A DNA stretch of 64,000 nt from CADDZP01 sp035948135. GTDB lineage: Bacteria; Actinomycetota; Acidimicrobiia; Acidimicrobiales; AC-14. The first letter of the stretch is position 1. Each line of letters opens with the position of its first letter. The notes beneath the pieces were generated by a model. It was not told where the DNA came from. It saw only the letters and a program-made list of their open reading frames with translations, and did no database searches. The position numbers and the translations under genes are program-made. Below are positions 25,476 to 35,038 of the stretch, one piece after another. The DNA lies in the NCBI GenBank assembly GCA_035948135.1, contig DASZJL010000194.1:19501-83500 (forward strand). Direction: 5' to 3'.

Positions 25476-26563
25476 TCGTCGTCGTCAAGGTCGGCACCTC
25501 GTCGATCACCGACGTCCACGGCGAGGTCGAGCTGGCGGCCATCGACAAGCTGTGCGCCGAGGCGGCGACGCTGCGCGGCCAGCACCACCGCGTGGTCATC
25601 GTCACGTCGGGTGCCATCGCCGCCGGACTTCCCGCCCTCGGTCTCAGCGGCGCTCGCCCCGCCGATTTGGCCACGCTGCAGGCCATCTCGGCCGTCGGCC
25701 AGAGCCGGCTCATGCGGGTGTATGACGATTCCCTTGCCCGCCACGGGCTGGTCGGCGGGCAGGTGCTCCTGGCCCCGCTCGACTTCGTCCACCGTTCGCA
25801 GTACCTGCACGCCCGCGGCACGCTCACCCGCCTGCTCGAACTCGGTGTGGTCCCCGTCGTCAACGAGAACGACGCGGTGGCCGACGACGAGATCCGCTTC
25901 GGCGACAACGACCGCCTTGCTGCCCTCGTCGCCCATCTCGTCAACGCCGACGTCCTGGTGATGCTCACCGACACGCCCGGCCTCCTCACGGCAGACCCCC
26001 GACTCGACGAGGAGGCGTCGCTGATCGAGGAGATCGTCGAGGTGGACCACGAGCTCGAGCGCGTGGCGGGCGCGGCGGGAAGCGCCCGCGGCAGCGGCGG
26101 CATGGCCTCCAAGTTGGCGGCCGCCAAGATGGCGGCGTGGTCCGGCGTACGTACGGTGATCGCCGCGGCCGACCGCCCCGGCGTCCTCGCTGCTGCCGTC
26201 GACGGCGAGGCCGGCGCGGGAACCGTCGTACGCCCTCACGACCGCAAGCTGTCGGCCCGCAAGCTGTGGATCGGGTTCGCGGTGGCTTCTTCCGGCACCG
26301 TGGTCGTCGACGACGGGGCCCGCCGCGCCCTCGTCGAGCGCCGCACGTCGCTGTTGCCGGCCGGCGTGGTCGAGGTGCAGGGCGACTTCGACGCCGACGA
26401 CGCTGTCGAGCTCGCGGTTCCGTCCGGCCAGGTCTTCGCCAAGGGCCTCGTGCGCTACGCCGCCAACGTGCTCAAGGACGTCGCCGGGTCCAAGACCAGC
26501 GAGCTGCCCGAGGGTCTCCCTCACGAGGTCGTCCACCGCGACGACCTCGTCGTGCTGCCGTAG
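25472..26563 (+). CDS. proB: Glutamate 5-kinase
   Basis: A 363-residue enzyme for the first step of proline synthesis (glutamate to glutamyl 5-phosphate). The amino acid kinase domain has KVGTSSI, VTSGAIAAG, NENDAVADDEIRFGDND and GSGGMASKLAAAKMA. A PUA domain covers about residues 275-355. ATG 25472 overlaps the obgE stop. proA follows after one acetyltransferase gene. Confidence 0.95.
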   Translation: MIVVVKVGTSSITDVHGEVELAAIDKLCAEAATLRGQHHRVVIVTSGAIAAGLPALGLSGARPADLATLQAISAVGQSRLMRVYDDSLARHGLVGGQVLLAPLDFVHRSQYLHARGTLTRLLELGVVPVVNENDAVADDEIRFGDNDRLAALVAHLVNADVLVMLTDTPGLLTADPRLDEEASLIEEIVEVDHELERVAGAAGSARGSGGMASKLAAAKMAAWSGVRTVIAAADRPGVLAAAVDGEAGAGTVVRPHDRKLSARKLWIGFAVASSGTVVVDDGARRALVERRTSLLPAGVVEVQGDFDADDAVELAVPSGQVFAKGLVRYAANVLKDVAGSKTSELPEGLPHEVVHRDDLVVLP

Positions 26564-26570
26564 CGGCGCC

Positions 26571-27233
26571 GTGGCGTCGTACTGGCCGCTGTTCGATCTC
26601 CGGCTGGAGACGGAGCGTCTCGTATTGCGCGCCGTGACCGACGACGACCTCCCCGGCTTGCTCGACGCCATCGACGCCGGGATCCACGACCCGGAGCTGA
26701 TGCCGTTCTCGATCCCGTTCACCGACGAAGCGCCAGAGAAGCGGCGCCTGTCGGCGGCGCAGTACGTGTGGGGCGCCCGAGCCAACTGGTCGACGGACGC
26801 GTGGGAGCTTCCGTTCGGAGTCTTCCGAGATGGGAGGCCGATCGGCGTGCAAGGAGTGTCAGCCAAGCGCTTCCTCGTCATGCGAGAAGTGGAGACCGGT
26901 TCCTGGCTGACGCGGGCCGAGCAGGGTCAGGGATTCGGCAAGGAGATGCGCTGCGCCGTGCTCCAGTTCGCGTTCGCGCACCTGAATGCCGAGATCGCTC
27001 GTTCCGGCGCCTTCGTCGACAACCCCGCTTCGGCGGCGGTGTCACGCGCCATCGGCTACCGCGAGAACGGACGCTCCCGGGAGGCGCCGCGCGGGGGCCC
27101 CAAGGACCGTGTCAACTTCGAGCTCACGCGTGACGAGTGGCTCGAGCGACGCGACGCTCTGCCGAAGGCCGCGATCGTCGGCTTCGACGTCGTCCGCGGC
27201 ATGTTCGGGCTGGATGACGACAAGGCGTCTTGA
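26571..27233 (+). CDS. GNAT-family N-acetyltransferase
   Basis: A 220-residue acetyltransferase of the RimJ/RimL type: TERLVLRAVTDDDLPGLLDAI at the N terminus, an acetyl-CoA loop around EQGQGFGKEMRCAVLQFAF (Q/RxxGxG) and NPASAAVSRAIGYRENG. The C-terminal 35 residues extend beyond the domain. Start is GTG 26571, 7 bases after proB, so it is cotranscribed within the proline block. The substrate is unknown. Confidence 0.85.
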   Translation: MASYWPLFDLRLETERLVLRAVTDDDLPGLLDAIDAGIHDPELMPFSIPFTDEAPEKRRLSAAQYVWGARANWSTDAWELPFGVFRDGRPIGVQGVSAKRFLVMREVETGSWLTRAEQGQGFGKEMRCAVLQFAFAHLNAEIARSGAFVDNPASAAVSRAIGYRENGRSREAPRGGPKDRVNFELTRDEWLERRDALPKAAIVGFDVVRGMFGLDDDKAS

Positions 27234-27260
27234 CCGGACGGTCAAGTAGCCTCACCTGCG

Positions 27261-28508
27261 ATGACGCAAGGGTCGATGGCGGACTTGGGGAGGCGAGCGA
27301 AGGCCGCTTCGCGCACCCTGGCCACCGCCTCAACCGGCGCCAAGGACGCTGCCCTCAACGCCGCGGCCGACCTGCTCGTCGACCGGGCGCCGGAGATCGT
27401 CGAGGCCAACGCCGACGACGTCCGGCGAGCCGAGGCCGACGGCGTGTCGTCCACCATCGTCGATCGCCTCCGCCTCACCAACGGCCGCATCGAAGGCATG
27501 GCCGACGGGCTGCGCAAAGTGGCGGCGCTGTCCGATCCCGTCGGCGAGATCGTCGAGGGCTGGACGCGCCCCAACGGACTCGTCATTGAGAAGGTTCGGG
27601 TGCCGCTCGGCGTGGTGGCCATCGTCTACGAGAACCGGCCCAACGTCACCAGCGACGCCTTCGGCCTGTGCCTCAAATCCGGCAACGCCGCCTTTCTCCG
27701 CGGCTCGTCGGGCGCCCTGCGGTCGAACGTCGCCATCGCCTCCGTTCTGCGCGAGGGCCTCACCAAGGCCGGCCTTCCCGCCGACGCCTTGATCCTCGTC
27801 GAAGACACCAGCTACGAAGCGGCGACCGAGTTCATGCAGCTGCGCGACTCGATCGACTGCCTCATCCCCCGCGGTGGGCCGTCGCTGATCAAGGCCGTCC
27901 TCGAGAACGCCACCGTGCCCTATGTGATCGACGGTGACGGCAACTGCCACGTGTACGTCGACCAGCACGCCGACCTCGACCAGGCGCTCGACATCGTCGT
28001 CAACGCCAAGACCCAGCGGCCGTCGGTGTGCAACGCCGCCGAATCCCTCGTCGTCCACGAGGCCGTGGCCCAGGAGTTCCTGCCCAGAGCCGTACGCGCG
28101 CTCGACGGCGTCGAGCTGGTGGGCGACGAGGCCAGTCGGGCCATCGTCGACACGATCGGCCCAGCCACCGACGACGACTTCGGCACGGAGTTTCTCGCCC
28201 TCAAGATGTCGGTCGCCGTGGTGCCGTCGATCGACGCCGCGATCGAGCACATCAACACGTACGGCACCGGCCACACCGAGGCCATCTGCACGACCGACGT
28301 CGACGCGTCCCGGCGGTTCGAGCGCGAGGTCGACGCCGCGGTCGTCAACGTGAACGCCTCGACCCGCTTCACCGACGGCGAGGCGTTCGGCTTCGGGGCC
28401 GAGATCGGCATCAGCACGCAGAAGCTGCACGCCCGCGGGCCCATGGGCCTGCGCGAACTGACGACGACGAAGTACGTCGTCCGGGGGGAAGGACAGATCC
28501 GCACGTGA
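27261..28508 (+). CDS. proA: Gamma-glutamyl phosphate reductase
   Basis: A 415-residue NADPH-dependent enzyme that makes glutamate semialdehyde in proline synthesis. The aldehyde dehydrogenase superfamily motifs are PLGVVAIVYENRPNVT, KSGNAAFLRG and the catalytic Cys in KTQRPSVCNAAE. ATG 27261 has a TAGCCT box 8 bases upstream. The stop overlaps the MoxR gene start (GTGA). Confidence 0.95.
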   Translation: MTQGSMADLGRRAKAASRTLATASTGAKDAALNAAADLLVDRAPEIVEANADDVRRAEADGVSSTIVDRLRLTNGRIEGMADGLRKVAALSDPVGEIVEGWTRPNGLVIEKVRVPLGVVAIVYENRPNVTSDAFGLCLKSGNAAFLRGSSGALRSNVAIASVLREGLTKAGLPADALILVEDTSYEAATEFMQLRDSIDCLIPRGGPSLIKAVLENATVPYVIDGDGNCHVYVDQHADLDQALDIVVNAKTQRPSVCNAAESLVVHEAVAQEFLPRAVRALDGVELVGDEASRAIVDTIGPATDDDFGTEFLALKMSVAVVPSIDAAIEHINTYGTGHTEAICTTDVDASRRFEREVDAAVVNVNASTRFTDGEAFGFGAEIGISTQKLHARGPMGLRELTTTKYVVRGEGQIRT

Positions 28509-29398
28509 CCCTCACGAACACCGAGCCTCGCTTCGAATCAGTGCCCGCGGTGCGCGAGGGCCTCGCATCGGTCCGATACCTGGCCGACGAAGGCATCGCC
28601 GGCGTCGTCTACCTGGCCGATCGGCTGCAGAAGCCGGTGCTGGTCGAGGGCCCGGCCGGCACTGGCAAGACCGAGTTGGCCAAGGCGGTGGCCCAGCTGA
28701 CCAACAGCCGCCTGATCCGCCTCCAGTGCTACGAGGGCCTCGACGAGTCGAAGGCGCTCTACGAGTGGAACTACAAGAAGCAGCTGCTGCGTATCCAGGT
28801 CGAGCGCAACGAGGAGGACCAGGCCACCTGGAGCGAGATCGAAGAGGACATCTTCGCCGAGGAGTTCCTGCTCACCCGACCGCTCCTCGAAGCGATTCGC
28901 GCCACCGATCCCGTCGTGTTGCTCATCGACGAGGTCGACCGCGTCGAAGTGGAGACCGAGGCCCTGCTTCTGGAGATCCTGTCGGACTACCAGGTCTCCA
29001 TTCCTGAGCTGGGCACGGTCACGGCCACCCAGGTGCCGCTCGTGTTCCTGACGTCCAACAACACCCGTGAGCTGTCCGAGGCTCTCAAGCGCCGCTGCCT
29101 CTACTTGCACCTCGACTATCCCGACCTGGCGCGCGAGAAGGAGATCGTGCTCGCCCGGGTGCCGGGCATCACCGAGAACCTGGCCGACCAGATTGCGCGC
29201 GTCGTGCGCAGCATCCGCCAGCTCGAGCTGAAGAAGGCGCCGTCGGTGTCCGAGACACTCGACTGGGCCCGCACCCTGCTCCTCCTCGGCGCGACCGAGA
29301 TCGACGAGGCGCAAGCCACCGAGACGCTGCACATCCTCCTGAAGTACCAGTCCGACATCGAGAAGGCCGCAAAGGAGTTGTCGGCCGCGGCGTCGTGA
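28505..29398 (+). CDS. MoxR-type AAA+ ATPase
   Basis: A 297-residue AAA+ ATPase. Walker A is GPAGTGKT at 49-56, Walker B is VLLIDEVDRVE, sensor 1 is FLTSNNTREL and the arginine finger region is ALKRRCLYL. MoxR ATPases work with VWA proteins as metal-insertion or protein-complex chaperones, and a VWA protein is encoded 4 bases downstream. GTG 28505 overlaps the proA stop. No carbon monoxide dehydrogenase or other obvious client gene is present nearby. Confidence 0.9.
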   Translation: MTLTNTEPRFESVPAVREGLASVRYLADEGIAGVVYLADRLQKPVLVEGPAGTGKTELAKAVAQLTNSRLIRLQCYEGLDESKALYEWNYKKQLLRIQVERNEEDQATWSEIEEDIFAEEFLLTRPLLEAIRATDPVVLLIDEVDRVEVETEALLLEILSDYQVSIPELGTVTATQVPLVFLTSNNTRELSEALKRRCLYLHLDYPDLAREKEIVLARVPGITENLADQIARVVRSIRQLELKKAPSVSETLDWARTLLLLGATEIDEAQATETLHILLKYQSDIEKAAKELSAAAS

Positions 29399-29402
29399 TC
29401 TG

Positions 29403-30851
29403 ATGTCGACTGCACCAGCGCGCAGCTCGATGCTCGACGTCTTGGAGGGCTTCATCCAAGAGTTGCGGACCGCGGGGCTACCGGTGAGCCTCACTGAGAA
29501 CCTCGACGCCATGGAGGCCGTGCAGCACATCCCCATGGAGGACCGCGAGGCCTTCAAGTACGCCCTTGCCGCCACGCTGGTCAAGAACCACTCCCATTGG
29601 AAGGCGTTCGAGACCGTGTTCGAGGTCTACTTCTCGCTGCGGCGCGAGGGGCCGGGCGAAGCGGGCGAAGACGGCGACGGGGCCGACGCCGGCAACCTGC
29701 AGCCCGACGAGAGCGGCGCGGCCGGCGGCGGCGCGATGGACTCGCTGAGCCCCGAAGAGCTGGCGGAGATGCTTTACCGGGCGCTGCTCAACGCCGACGA
29801 GGCCACGATGCAGGCCTTGGCGCGCCAGGCTGTCACCCGCTTCGCGGGCATGGAGCCTGGGCGCCCCGTCGGCGGCACGTACTACTTGTACCGAACGCTG
29901 CGGAACCTCGACCTCGACGGCACACTCGAGCGCCTCATGGAGGCGAGCCGCGAGCAGGCGGGCGGCGAGCTCACGAGCCTCGAGGAGCGACTCGAGCGCG
30001 ACGAGTACCAGGAGCGCATCGCCAAGCTGCGTCAGGAGATCGAGGCCGAGATCCGCAGGCGGCTGGTGGCTGACCGCGGCCCGGAGGCCATGGCCCGCAC
30101 CTTGCGCAAGCCGTTGCCCGAGGACGTCGACTTCATGCACGCCAGCCGCGACGAGATGGCGACGCTGCGGCGCACCATTCAGCCGTTGGCGAGGAAGCTG
30201 GCGGTGCGTCTGGCTCGCAAGCGTCGCCATGGGCGCAAGGGACCGCTCGACTTCCGCAACACCATGCGCCACTCGCTGTCCTACGGCGGGGTCCCGGCCG
30301 AGCCCAAGTTCCGGTACCCGAGGCCTGCGAAACCCGAGATCATCGTCGTGGCCGACATCTCCGGTTCGGTGGCCGCCTTCGCCCGCTTCACGCTGATGTT
30401 CGTCTACGCCATCGCCAGCCAGTTCTCACGCGTGCGCGCCTTCGTCTTCATCGACGGCATCGACGAGGTCACCAAGTTCTTCGAGGGCACCGAGGACGTG
30501 AACCAGGCCGTGCACCGGGTCAACACCGAAGCGGACGTGATCTGGGTTGACGGCCACTCCGACTACGGCCACGCCTTCCAGGTGTTCTGGGACAAGTGGG
30601 GTGCGGAGGTGTCGCCCAAGAGCTCGGTGATCCTGCTCGGCGACGCCCGGAACAACTACCACTCGTCGCAGGCGTGGATCGTCAAGGAGCTGCGCCAGCG
30701 GGCCCGCCACGTGTACTGGCTGAACCCCGAGCCGAGGAGCTACTGGGACACCGGCGACTCCATCGTCTCGGAGTACGGCGTCCACTGCGACGGCGTCTAT
30801 GAGTGCCGCAACCTCCGGCAGCTCGAGCGCTTCGTCGAACAGCTGGGCTAA
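29403..30851 (+). CDS. VWA-domain protein, CoxE-like
   Basis: A 482-residue protein with a helical N-terminal half containing an acidic, Gly-rich linker (about 80-110) and a coiled-coil stretch near 180-225. The C-terminal VWA domain has the metal site DISGS at 318-322 and DGIDEVTKFF. It is the partner of the MoxR ATPase directly upstream, the same pairing as CoxD/CoxE and RavA/ViaA. Start is ATG 29403. The client protein is unknown. Confidence 0.87.
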   Translation: MSTAPARSSMLDVLEGFIQELRTAGLPVSLTENLDAMEAVQHIPMEDREAFKYALAATLVKNHSHWKAFETVFEVYFSLRREGPGEAGEDGDGADAGNLQPDESGAAGGGAMDSLSPEELAEMLYRALLNADEATMQALARQAVTRFAGMEPGRPVGGTYYLYRTLRNLDLDGTLERLMEASREQAGGELTSLEERLERDEYQERIAKLRQEIEAEIRRRLVADRGPEAMARTLRKPLPEDVDFMHASRDEMATLRRTIQPLARKLAVRLARKRRHGRKGPLDFRNTMRHSLSYGGVPAEPKFRYPRPAKPEIIVVADISGSVAAFARFTLMFVYAIASQFSRVRAFVFIDGIDEVTKFFEGTEDVNQAVHRVNTEADVIWVDGHSDYGHAFQVFWDKWGAEVSPKSSVILLGDARNNYHSSQAWIVKELRQRARHVYWLNPEPRSYWDTGDSIVSEYGVHCDGVYECRNLRQLERFVEQLG

Positions 30852-30858
30852 TGCACTA

Positions 30859-32259
30859 GTGCCCGCCCGACTGGCGGCGCTTGTCGCTACGGGGACGACG
30901 GCCGCCGTCCTCCTCCGGGGCAAGTCGGGCTCCCTCGGGCCCAACATGGTCCTGCTGACGGCGGGCTATGTGGCGCTGGCCGTCATCGTGGTGGTGGAGG
31001 TGCGCCGCCACCGGGCCGGCCTGCCGCCGGGCATGGGCAAGGCGATCGTCGCGATCTGCGCCGCGGGACTGCTGGTGCTCGCCGTCGCCGCGCCGCCGAC
31101 GGAGTCGGGCGACGTGTGGGCTTACGCCTGGTATGGACGCGTCGTCGCCCACTACCACTCCAACCCCTACACGACCCCCCCGTCGCACCATCCCGACGAC
31201 AAGTGGGCACGCCACGTCGACCGGCCCTATCAGCACAGCGACTCCGTCTACGGCCCGGCGTTCACCGCGGTGTCGGGCGCCGGCATGCTCTTCTTCGGGT
31301 TTTCGTTCCTGAGCGCACGCTTGTTCTTCCAGCTCCTGGCCGCCGCGTGCGTGGCAGCCGTCATGGTGTTGGTCTGGCGGCGGACACGGAGCCCGGCCGC
31401 CGTCGCCATCATCGGCCTCAATCCGCTCGTGATCGTGAGTGTCGTCAACGGCGGTCACAACGACGCCTGGGTCGGGCTCGCGGTGCTGGCCGGCGTCCTT
31501 CTGGTGACGCGCGACCGTCTGCGCTGGGCCGGTCTGGCGTTCGCCGTGGCCGTGATGGTGAAGGTCGCCGCGGTCCTGCCGCTGCTCGCGGTCGGCGTCT
31601 GGCTGTGGCGGAAGCGAGGCTGGCGTGCGGCCGCCGAGATGGGGGCCGCTGCTGCGGTCGCCGGGCTCGTGGGCTACGGCATCGCCGGCGGCACGAGCGC
31701 GCTCGGTCCGCTGCGGGCGGCCCAGCTGCACTTCAGCGGGCCGTCGGTGTGGAAGGGACCCGAGCGGTGGCTGGGCGGTCATGGCCTCACCCGCTGGATC
31801 GCGACTACGGCGACGGCGACGGTCGTCGCCCTCGTGCTGTTCCTCTCGCGGCGTCGCCTCGACCACGCCGATCCCGCGGTGGTGGCTGGGAGCGCCGTGC
31901 TCGTCTACTGCCTGCTGGGGCCGTACGTGCTGCCGTGGTACGTGTTCTGGGGACTCGGCGCCTTTGCCCTCGCGTGGCGATCACGGCTCGCGTGGCTCGC
32001 ACTCTTTCACGGCGCCGTGCTGCACCTGGCGTATGTCCCCGACCCCGAGATACACGGCCAGCCCCTCGATCCGCTGTTCGCACGCTCGCCCGTACAGCGG
32101 TTCCAGCTCGACCTGTTCCAGATGTGGGTGCCCTTGCTCGAGCTGGTGATCATCGTGGCCGTGATCGTCTACTCACTGCGGCCCAGCGGCGAGCCTGAGG
32201 AGACAGGGAGCCCCGCGCCGAACCTTCTGAGGGACGAAGGCTCGCGTGACTATCGCTGA
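30859..32259 (+). CDS. GT-C-fold mannosyltransferase-like membrane protein
   Basis: A 466-residue polytopic protein with about eleven membrane segments. The first outer loop contains ESGDVWAYAWYGRVVAHYHSNPY-type sequence (key residues GD, YxxYGR, NPY). This is typical of polyprenol-phosphate-sugar-dependent transferases such as MptA/MptB that build lipoglycans. The start is uncertain: GTG 30859, 7 bases after the VWA gene, fits the first hydrophobic segment, and an ATG at 30799 would overlap that gene. A strong stem-loop begins within the stop codon. Confidence 0.75.
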   Translation: MPARLAALVATGTTAAVLLRGKSGSLGPNMVLLTAGYVALAVIVVVEVRRHRAGLPPGMGKAIVAICAAGLLVLAVAAPPTESGDVWAYAWYGRVVAHYHSNPYTTPPSHHPDDKWARHVDRPYQHSDSVYGPAFTAVSGAGMLFFGFSFLSARLFFQLLAAACVAAVMVLVWRRTRSPAAVAIIGLNPLVIVSVVNGGHNDAWVGLAVLAGVLLVTRDRLRWAGLAFAVAVMVKVAAVLPLLAVGVWLWRKRGWRAAAEMGAAAAVAGLVGYGIAGGTSALGPLRAAQLHFSGPSVWKGPERWLGGHGLTRWIATTATATVVALVLFLSRRRLDHADPAVVAGSAVLVYCLLGPYVLPWYVFWGLGAFALAWRSRLAWLALFHGAVLHLAYVPDPEIHGQPLDPLFARSPVQRFQLDLFQMWVPLLELVIIVAVIVYSLRPSGEPEETGSPAPNLLRDEGSRDYR

Positions 32260-32289
32260 CTTATGTGCGCTCAACGCACATAAGTCAGC
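32255..32289. terminator. Bidirectional terminator between convergent genes
   Basis: A perfect 15-bp stem, GCTGACTTATGTGCG and its complement, around the five-base loop CTCAA, followed by AAAAG. It lies between the mannosyltransferase (+) and cysH (-) and includes the stop codon of the former. The AT-richer stem differs from the surrounding GC content. Confidence 0.8.
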
Positions 32290-32304
32290 AAAAGCAAGTG
32301 CTGG

Positions 32305-32982
32305 CTAGAGGTGCAGGCCGCACTCCGTCTTGTCCTTGCCCGCCCAGCGGCCCGAGCGCGGGTCGGCACCCGGCTCGACGGGGTGCGTGCACGGCTGGCA
32401 GCCGATCGACAGGTAACCCTGGTGCACGAGCGGGTTGACGGGGACGTCGTGGTCGGCGATGTAGCCCTGGACGTCGAGGTCGGTCCAGTTGGCGATGGGG
32501 TTGACCTTCACCAGACCACGGAGGTCGAGGGAGAGGATGCGCGCCTCGGCGCGGCTGGGAGACTCGGCCCGGCGCAGGCCGCTCATCCAGGCTTCCTTGC
32601 CCATGAGGGCCCGGTCGAGCTGGCCGACCTTGATGGCCGAGCAGCAGTTCTCGGGATCGACCTTCCAGAGTTCTTCGTCGTGGTGCGGAACCGTCATCAT
32701 GCGCAAGTTGAGGCCGTACCGCCGGCGGACGAGCTCGACGGTCTCGAGCGTCTCCGGGAAGTGGTAGCCGGTGTCGATGAACACCACCTCGATCGACGGC
32801 TCGACGTTGACGGCGAGGTCGATCAACACCGCGTCGGTCATCGACGCGGTGAGGGCGAGGTGGGGATGGAACGTGTCGACCGCCCAGCGGATGATCTCGC
32901 TGGCGGGTGCAGTCTCGAAGCGGTCGTTGAGTTCGGCCATCTCCGACGGGCTGAGATCGGTGCGCGGGGGTGCCATTGCCAT
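32305..32982 (-). CDS. cysH: Phosphoadenylyl/adenylyl-sulfate reductase, Fe-S type
   Basis: A 225-residue enzyme that reduces activated sulfate to sulfite. The nucleotide loop region is LTASMTDAVLIDLA, and FIDTGYHFPETLE is also typical. Cys113-Cys114 and Cys195/Cys198 are the four [4Fe-4S] ligands that mark the APS-using class, and the catalytic Cys is Cys221 in ECGLH. ATG 32982 has AGGAG 10 bases upstream and lies 5 bases after the sulfite reductase stop. Both form a sulfur assimilation operon. ATP sulfurylase is not in the window. Confidence 0.93.
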   Translation of the reverse strand: MAMAPPRTDLSPSEMAELNDRFETAPASEIIRWAVDTFHPHLALTASMTDAVLIDLAVNVEPSIEVVFIDTGYHFPETLETVELVRRRYGLNLRMMTVPHHDEELWKVDPENCCSAIKVGQLDRALMGKEAWMSGLRRAESPSRAEARILSLDLRGLVKVNPIANWTDLDVQGYIADHDVPVNPLVHQGYLSIGCQPCTHPVEPGADPRSGRWAGKDKTECGLHL

Positions 32983-32987
32983 GTCGA

Positions 32988-34760
32988 TCAAGCTCCTGCG
33001 CACTCGCCGGCGCCGACCTCGGCGCTGTAGGGACCGGTCTCGTCGTAGTCGACGTAGAACTCCGGACGTTCGTCCGGCGGGGGGAAGTGGTCGAGTTCCT
33101 TGAGGTCGGCGGCGACCGCCGGCGGACCCCCGATGCGGTCGAGCCACTGCCCGAACTCCTCGCCCGCGGCACGCTCGCCCGCGAAACGGCGCACGAGCCG
33201 AACCGTGGCTTCGGGGGCGTTCTTGGCCGGGAGCCGCATCGTCTTGGCCGCGAACTCGACCTCCATCTGGCCGATGCGTCCGCCCAGCTGCAGCTGGTAG
33301 CCCGGGGCGGGCTGTCCGTTCGCCCGGCGCTCGACGCCGAGGAACCCGATGTCGGCCACGTGATGCTGGCCGCAGGAGTTCGTGCAACCGGAGATGTTCA
33401 CCCGGATGCCGCCGACCTCGGCCAGGCCGGCGTCCTCGAGGGCGGTGCCGATGGCGCCGGCGAGGCCGCGGGACTGGGTGACGGCGAGGTTGCAGGTGTC
33501 GGCGCCCGGGCAGCTCACGACGTCGCGGGCCAACTCGGCGCCGGGCTGGGCCATGCCGATGGCGTCGAGGCGGGCGTAGAGGGTGGGCAACTGCTCCTCG
33601 GTGAGGCCGCGGAACACGACGTTCTGCCGGTTGGTGACGCGCACCTCGGCCCGCAGCTCACGCTGGATCGACGCCAGGGCCCGGAACTGGTCGCTGGTCA
33701 CGTCGCCCAAGCGGGCATACGCGTAGGCGGACACCGTGCCCTTGGCGACGCCCCGGACGACGTTGGCGTCCTCCCAGCGGCCGTAGGGATCGCGGTGGAT
33801 GAAGTTGACCTGCGTGCCCCAGCCCATCGCCGTGGGCTCCACGGTGGTTGCCACACCAGCCGGCTCGTCGCCGTGCTCCCGCACGTACTCGGGGATGCCG
33901 CCGGCCCAGGTGACCGACGCCCGCAGGAACTTGCGCTCCTTGAGGATGCGCTCGCGCAGCTCGTCGACGCCCATGGTGTCGAGCAGCCACTTCATACGGG
34001 CGCGCAGCTTGTTGTCGCGGTTGCCGTAGTGGTCGAACGTGCGCAGGACCGCCTCGATCGTGGGCAGCAGGTCCTCGCGTGGCGTGAACTCTTCGAGGGC
34101 CTGGGCGGCGTGCGGGTTGGCGCCGAGACCACCGGCGAAGAACACGCGGAAGCCGGGCTCGAGGGTGCCGTCGGAGCGGGGCCGCATCACGGCGATGATC
34201 CCCACGTCGTTGAACATGGCCTGGCCGCAGTCGGTCGTGCAGCCGGAGAAGTTGATCTTGAACTTGCGAGGGAGGCGCTGGGAGTACGGGTTGCGCAGCA
34301 GGTGACGGTAGGTGGCCTCGGCCCACGGGCTGATGTCGAGGACCTCGAACGGGCAGGCGCCGGCCAGGTGGCAGCCCTGGATGTTGCGCACCGTGTCGCC
34401 GCACGCCTCGCGCGTCGTCATACCGACCGAGGCCAGATCCTCGAGCACCTCGGGTACGCGCTCGAGCTCGACGAAGTGGAACTGGATGTTCTGGCGCGTG
34501 GTGATGTGGCCCCAGCCGCGCGAGTAGGTGTCGCCGATGTGGGCGAGCATGTCCAACTGGTCTGGCTCGATGGAGCCGTACGGCACCTTGATGCGCACCA
34601 TCTGGTTGTGGCCGCCCTGGCGCTGGCCGTAGATGCCGTTGTTGAGGCGGAAGACGCGGAACACGTCCTCGTCCAGCTCGCCCTTCAGGTACAGGTCGAG
34701 CTGTGTTCTGAACTTGTCGATGTCAGCTCGGGCGGCGGGGTCGATCTCCCGGATCAGCAT
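32988..34760 (-). CDS. Ferredoxin-type sulfite (nitrite) reductase
   Basis: A 590-residue siroheme/[4Fe-4S] enzyme reducing sulfite to sulfide with six electrons. It has two homologous halves. The cluster ligands are Cys417 and Cys423 (SCPGADTCNLAV) and Cys459 and Cys463 (GCTNSCGQHH). The N-terminal half has GHITTRQNIQFHFV. Nitrite reductases share the fold, but the cysH neighbour favours sulfite. ATG 34760 follows GAGGAGG. The C-terminal tail (DERPEFYVDYDETGPYS) is extra and acidic. Confidence 0.9.
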   Translation of the reverse strand: MLIREIDPAARADIDKFRTQLDLYLKGELDEDVFRVFRLNNGIYGQRQGGHNQMVRIKVPYGSIEPDQLDMLAHIGDTYSRGWGHITTRQNIQFHFVELERVPEVLEDLASVGMTTREACGDTVRNIQGCHLAGACPFEVLDISPWAEATYRHLLRNPYSQRLPRKFKINFSGCTTDCGQAMFNDVGIIAVMRPRSDGTLEPGFRVFFAGGLGANPHAAQALEEFTPREDLLPTIEAVLRTFDHYGNRDNKLRARMKWLLDTMGVDELRERILKERKFLRASVTWAGGIPEYVREHGDEPAGVATTVEPTAMGWGTQVNFIHRDPYGRWEDANVVRGVAKGTVSAYAYARLGDVTSDQFRALASIQRELRAEVRVTNRQNVVFRGLTEEQLPTLYARLDAIGMAQPGAELARDVVSCPGADTCNLAVTQSRGLAGAIGTALEDAGLAEVGGIRVNISGCTNSCGQHHVADIGFLGVERRANGQPAPGYQLQLGGRIGQMEVEFAAKTMRLPAKNAPEATVRLVRRFAGERAAGEEFGQWLDRIGGPPAVAADLKELDHFPPPDERPEFYVDYDETGPYSAEVGAGECAGA

Positions 34761-34989
34761 GCGACCTCCTCGGGGGGCACGGGACGGAATCGGAGCCGCG
34801 GGCGCGCGGCGTCCGTCTACGGCAGGAGGCGACAGGTCTCGTCGAAGGCGAGGTGCGGCGTGGTGCCCATGGCGATCGACGGCGCGCCACGCAGGCGCAG
34901 CGGCGATCGGCGGCTACTCGACGAGGACCTCACAGCTGTTCAGTCAACCATTCCCGATAAATCTGATCAAGTTTCGGCCCACGCCCGCC
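34761..34989. other. Intergenic region, divergent genes
   Basis: About 230 bases upstream of the sulfite reductase operon, before the twin operators. No convincing frame or RNA gene is seen. AT content rises near 34940-34975 (CCCGATAAATCTGATCAAG), where a minus-strand promoter for the reductase operon is likely. Confidence 0.35.
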
Positions 34990-35010
34990 GTGTCAAGTTG
35001 CTCTTGACAC
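34990..35010. promoter_or_regulatory. Operator 1 of a twin set
   Basis: GTGTCAAG-N5-CTTGACAC, a perfect inverted repeat with 8-base arms. Its right arm contains TTGACA (35004-35009), a consensus -35 for the gene at 35039. Confidence 0.75.
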
Positions 35011-35018
35011 CAACCCGA

Positions 35019-35037
35019 TGTCAAGGCATCCTTGACA
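35019..35037. promoter_or_regulatory. Operator 2 of a twin set
   Basis: TGTCAAG-N5-CTTGACA, the same arms as operator 1, 28 bases further on and ending one base before the ATG at 35039. A repressor bound here would block the -10 region and the start codon. Confidence 0.75.
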
Positions 35038-35038
35038 C

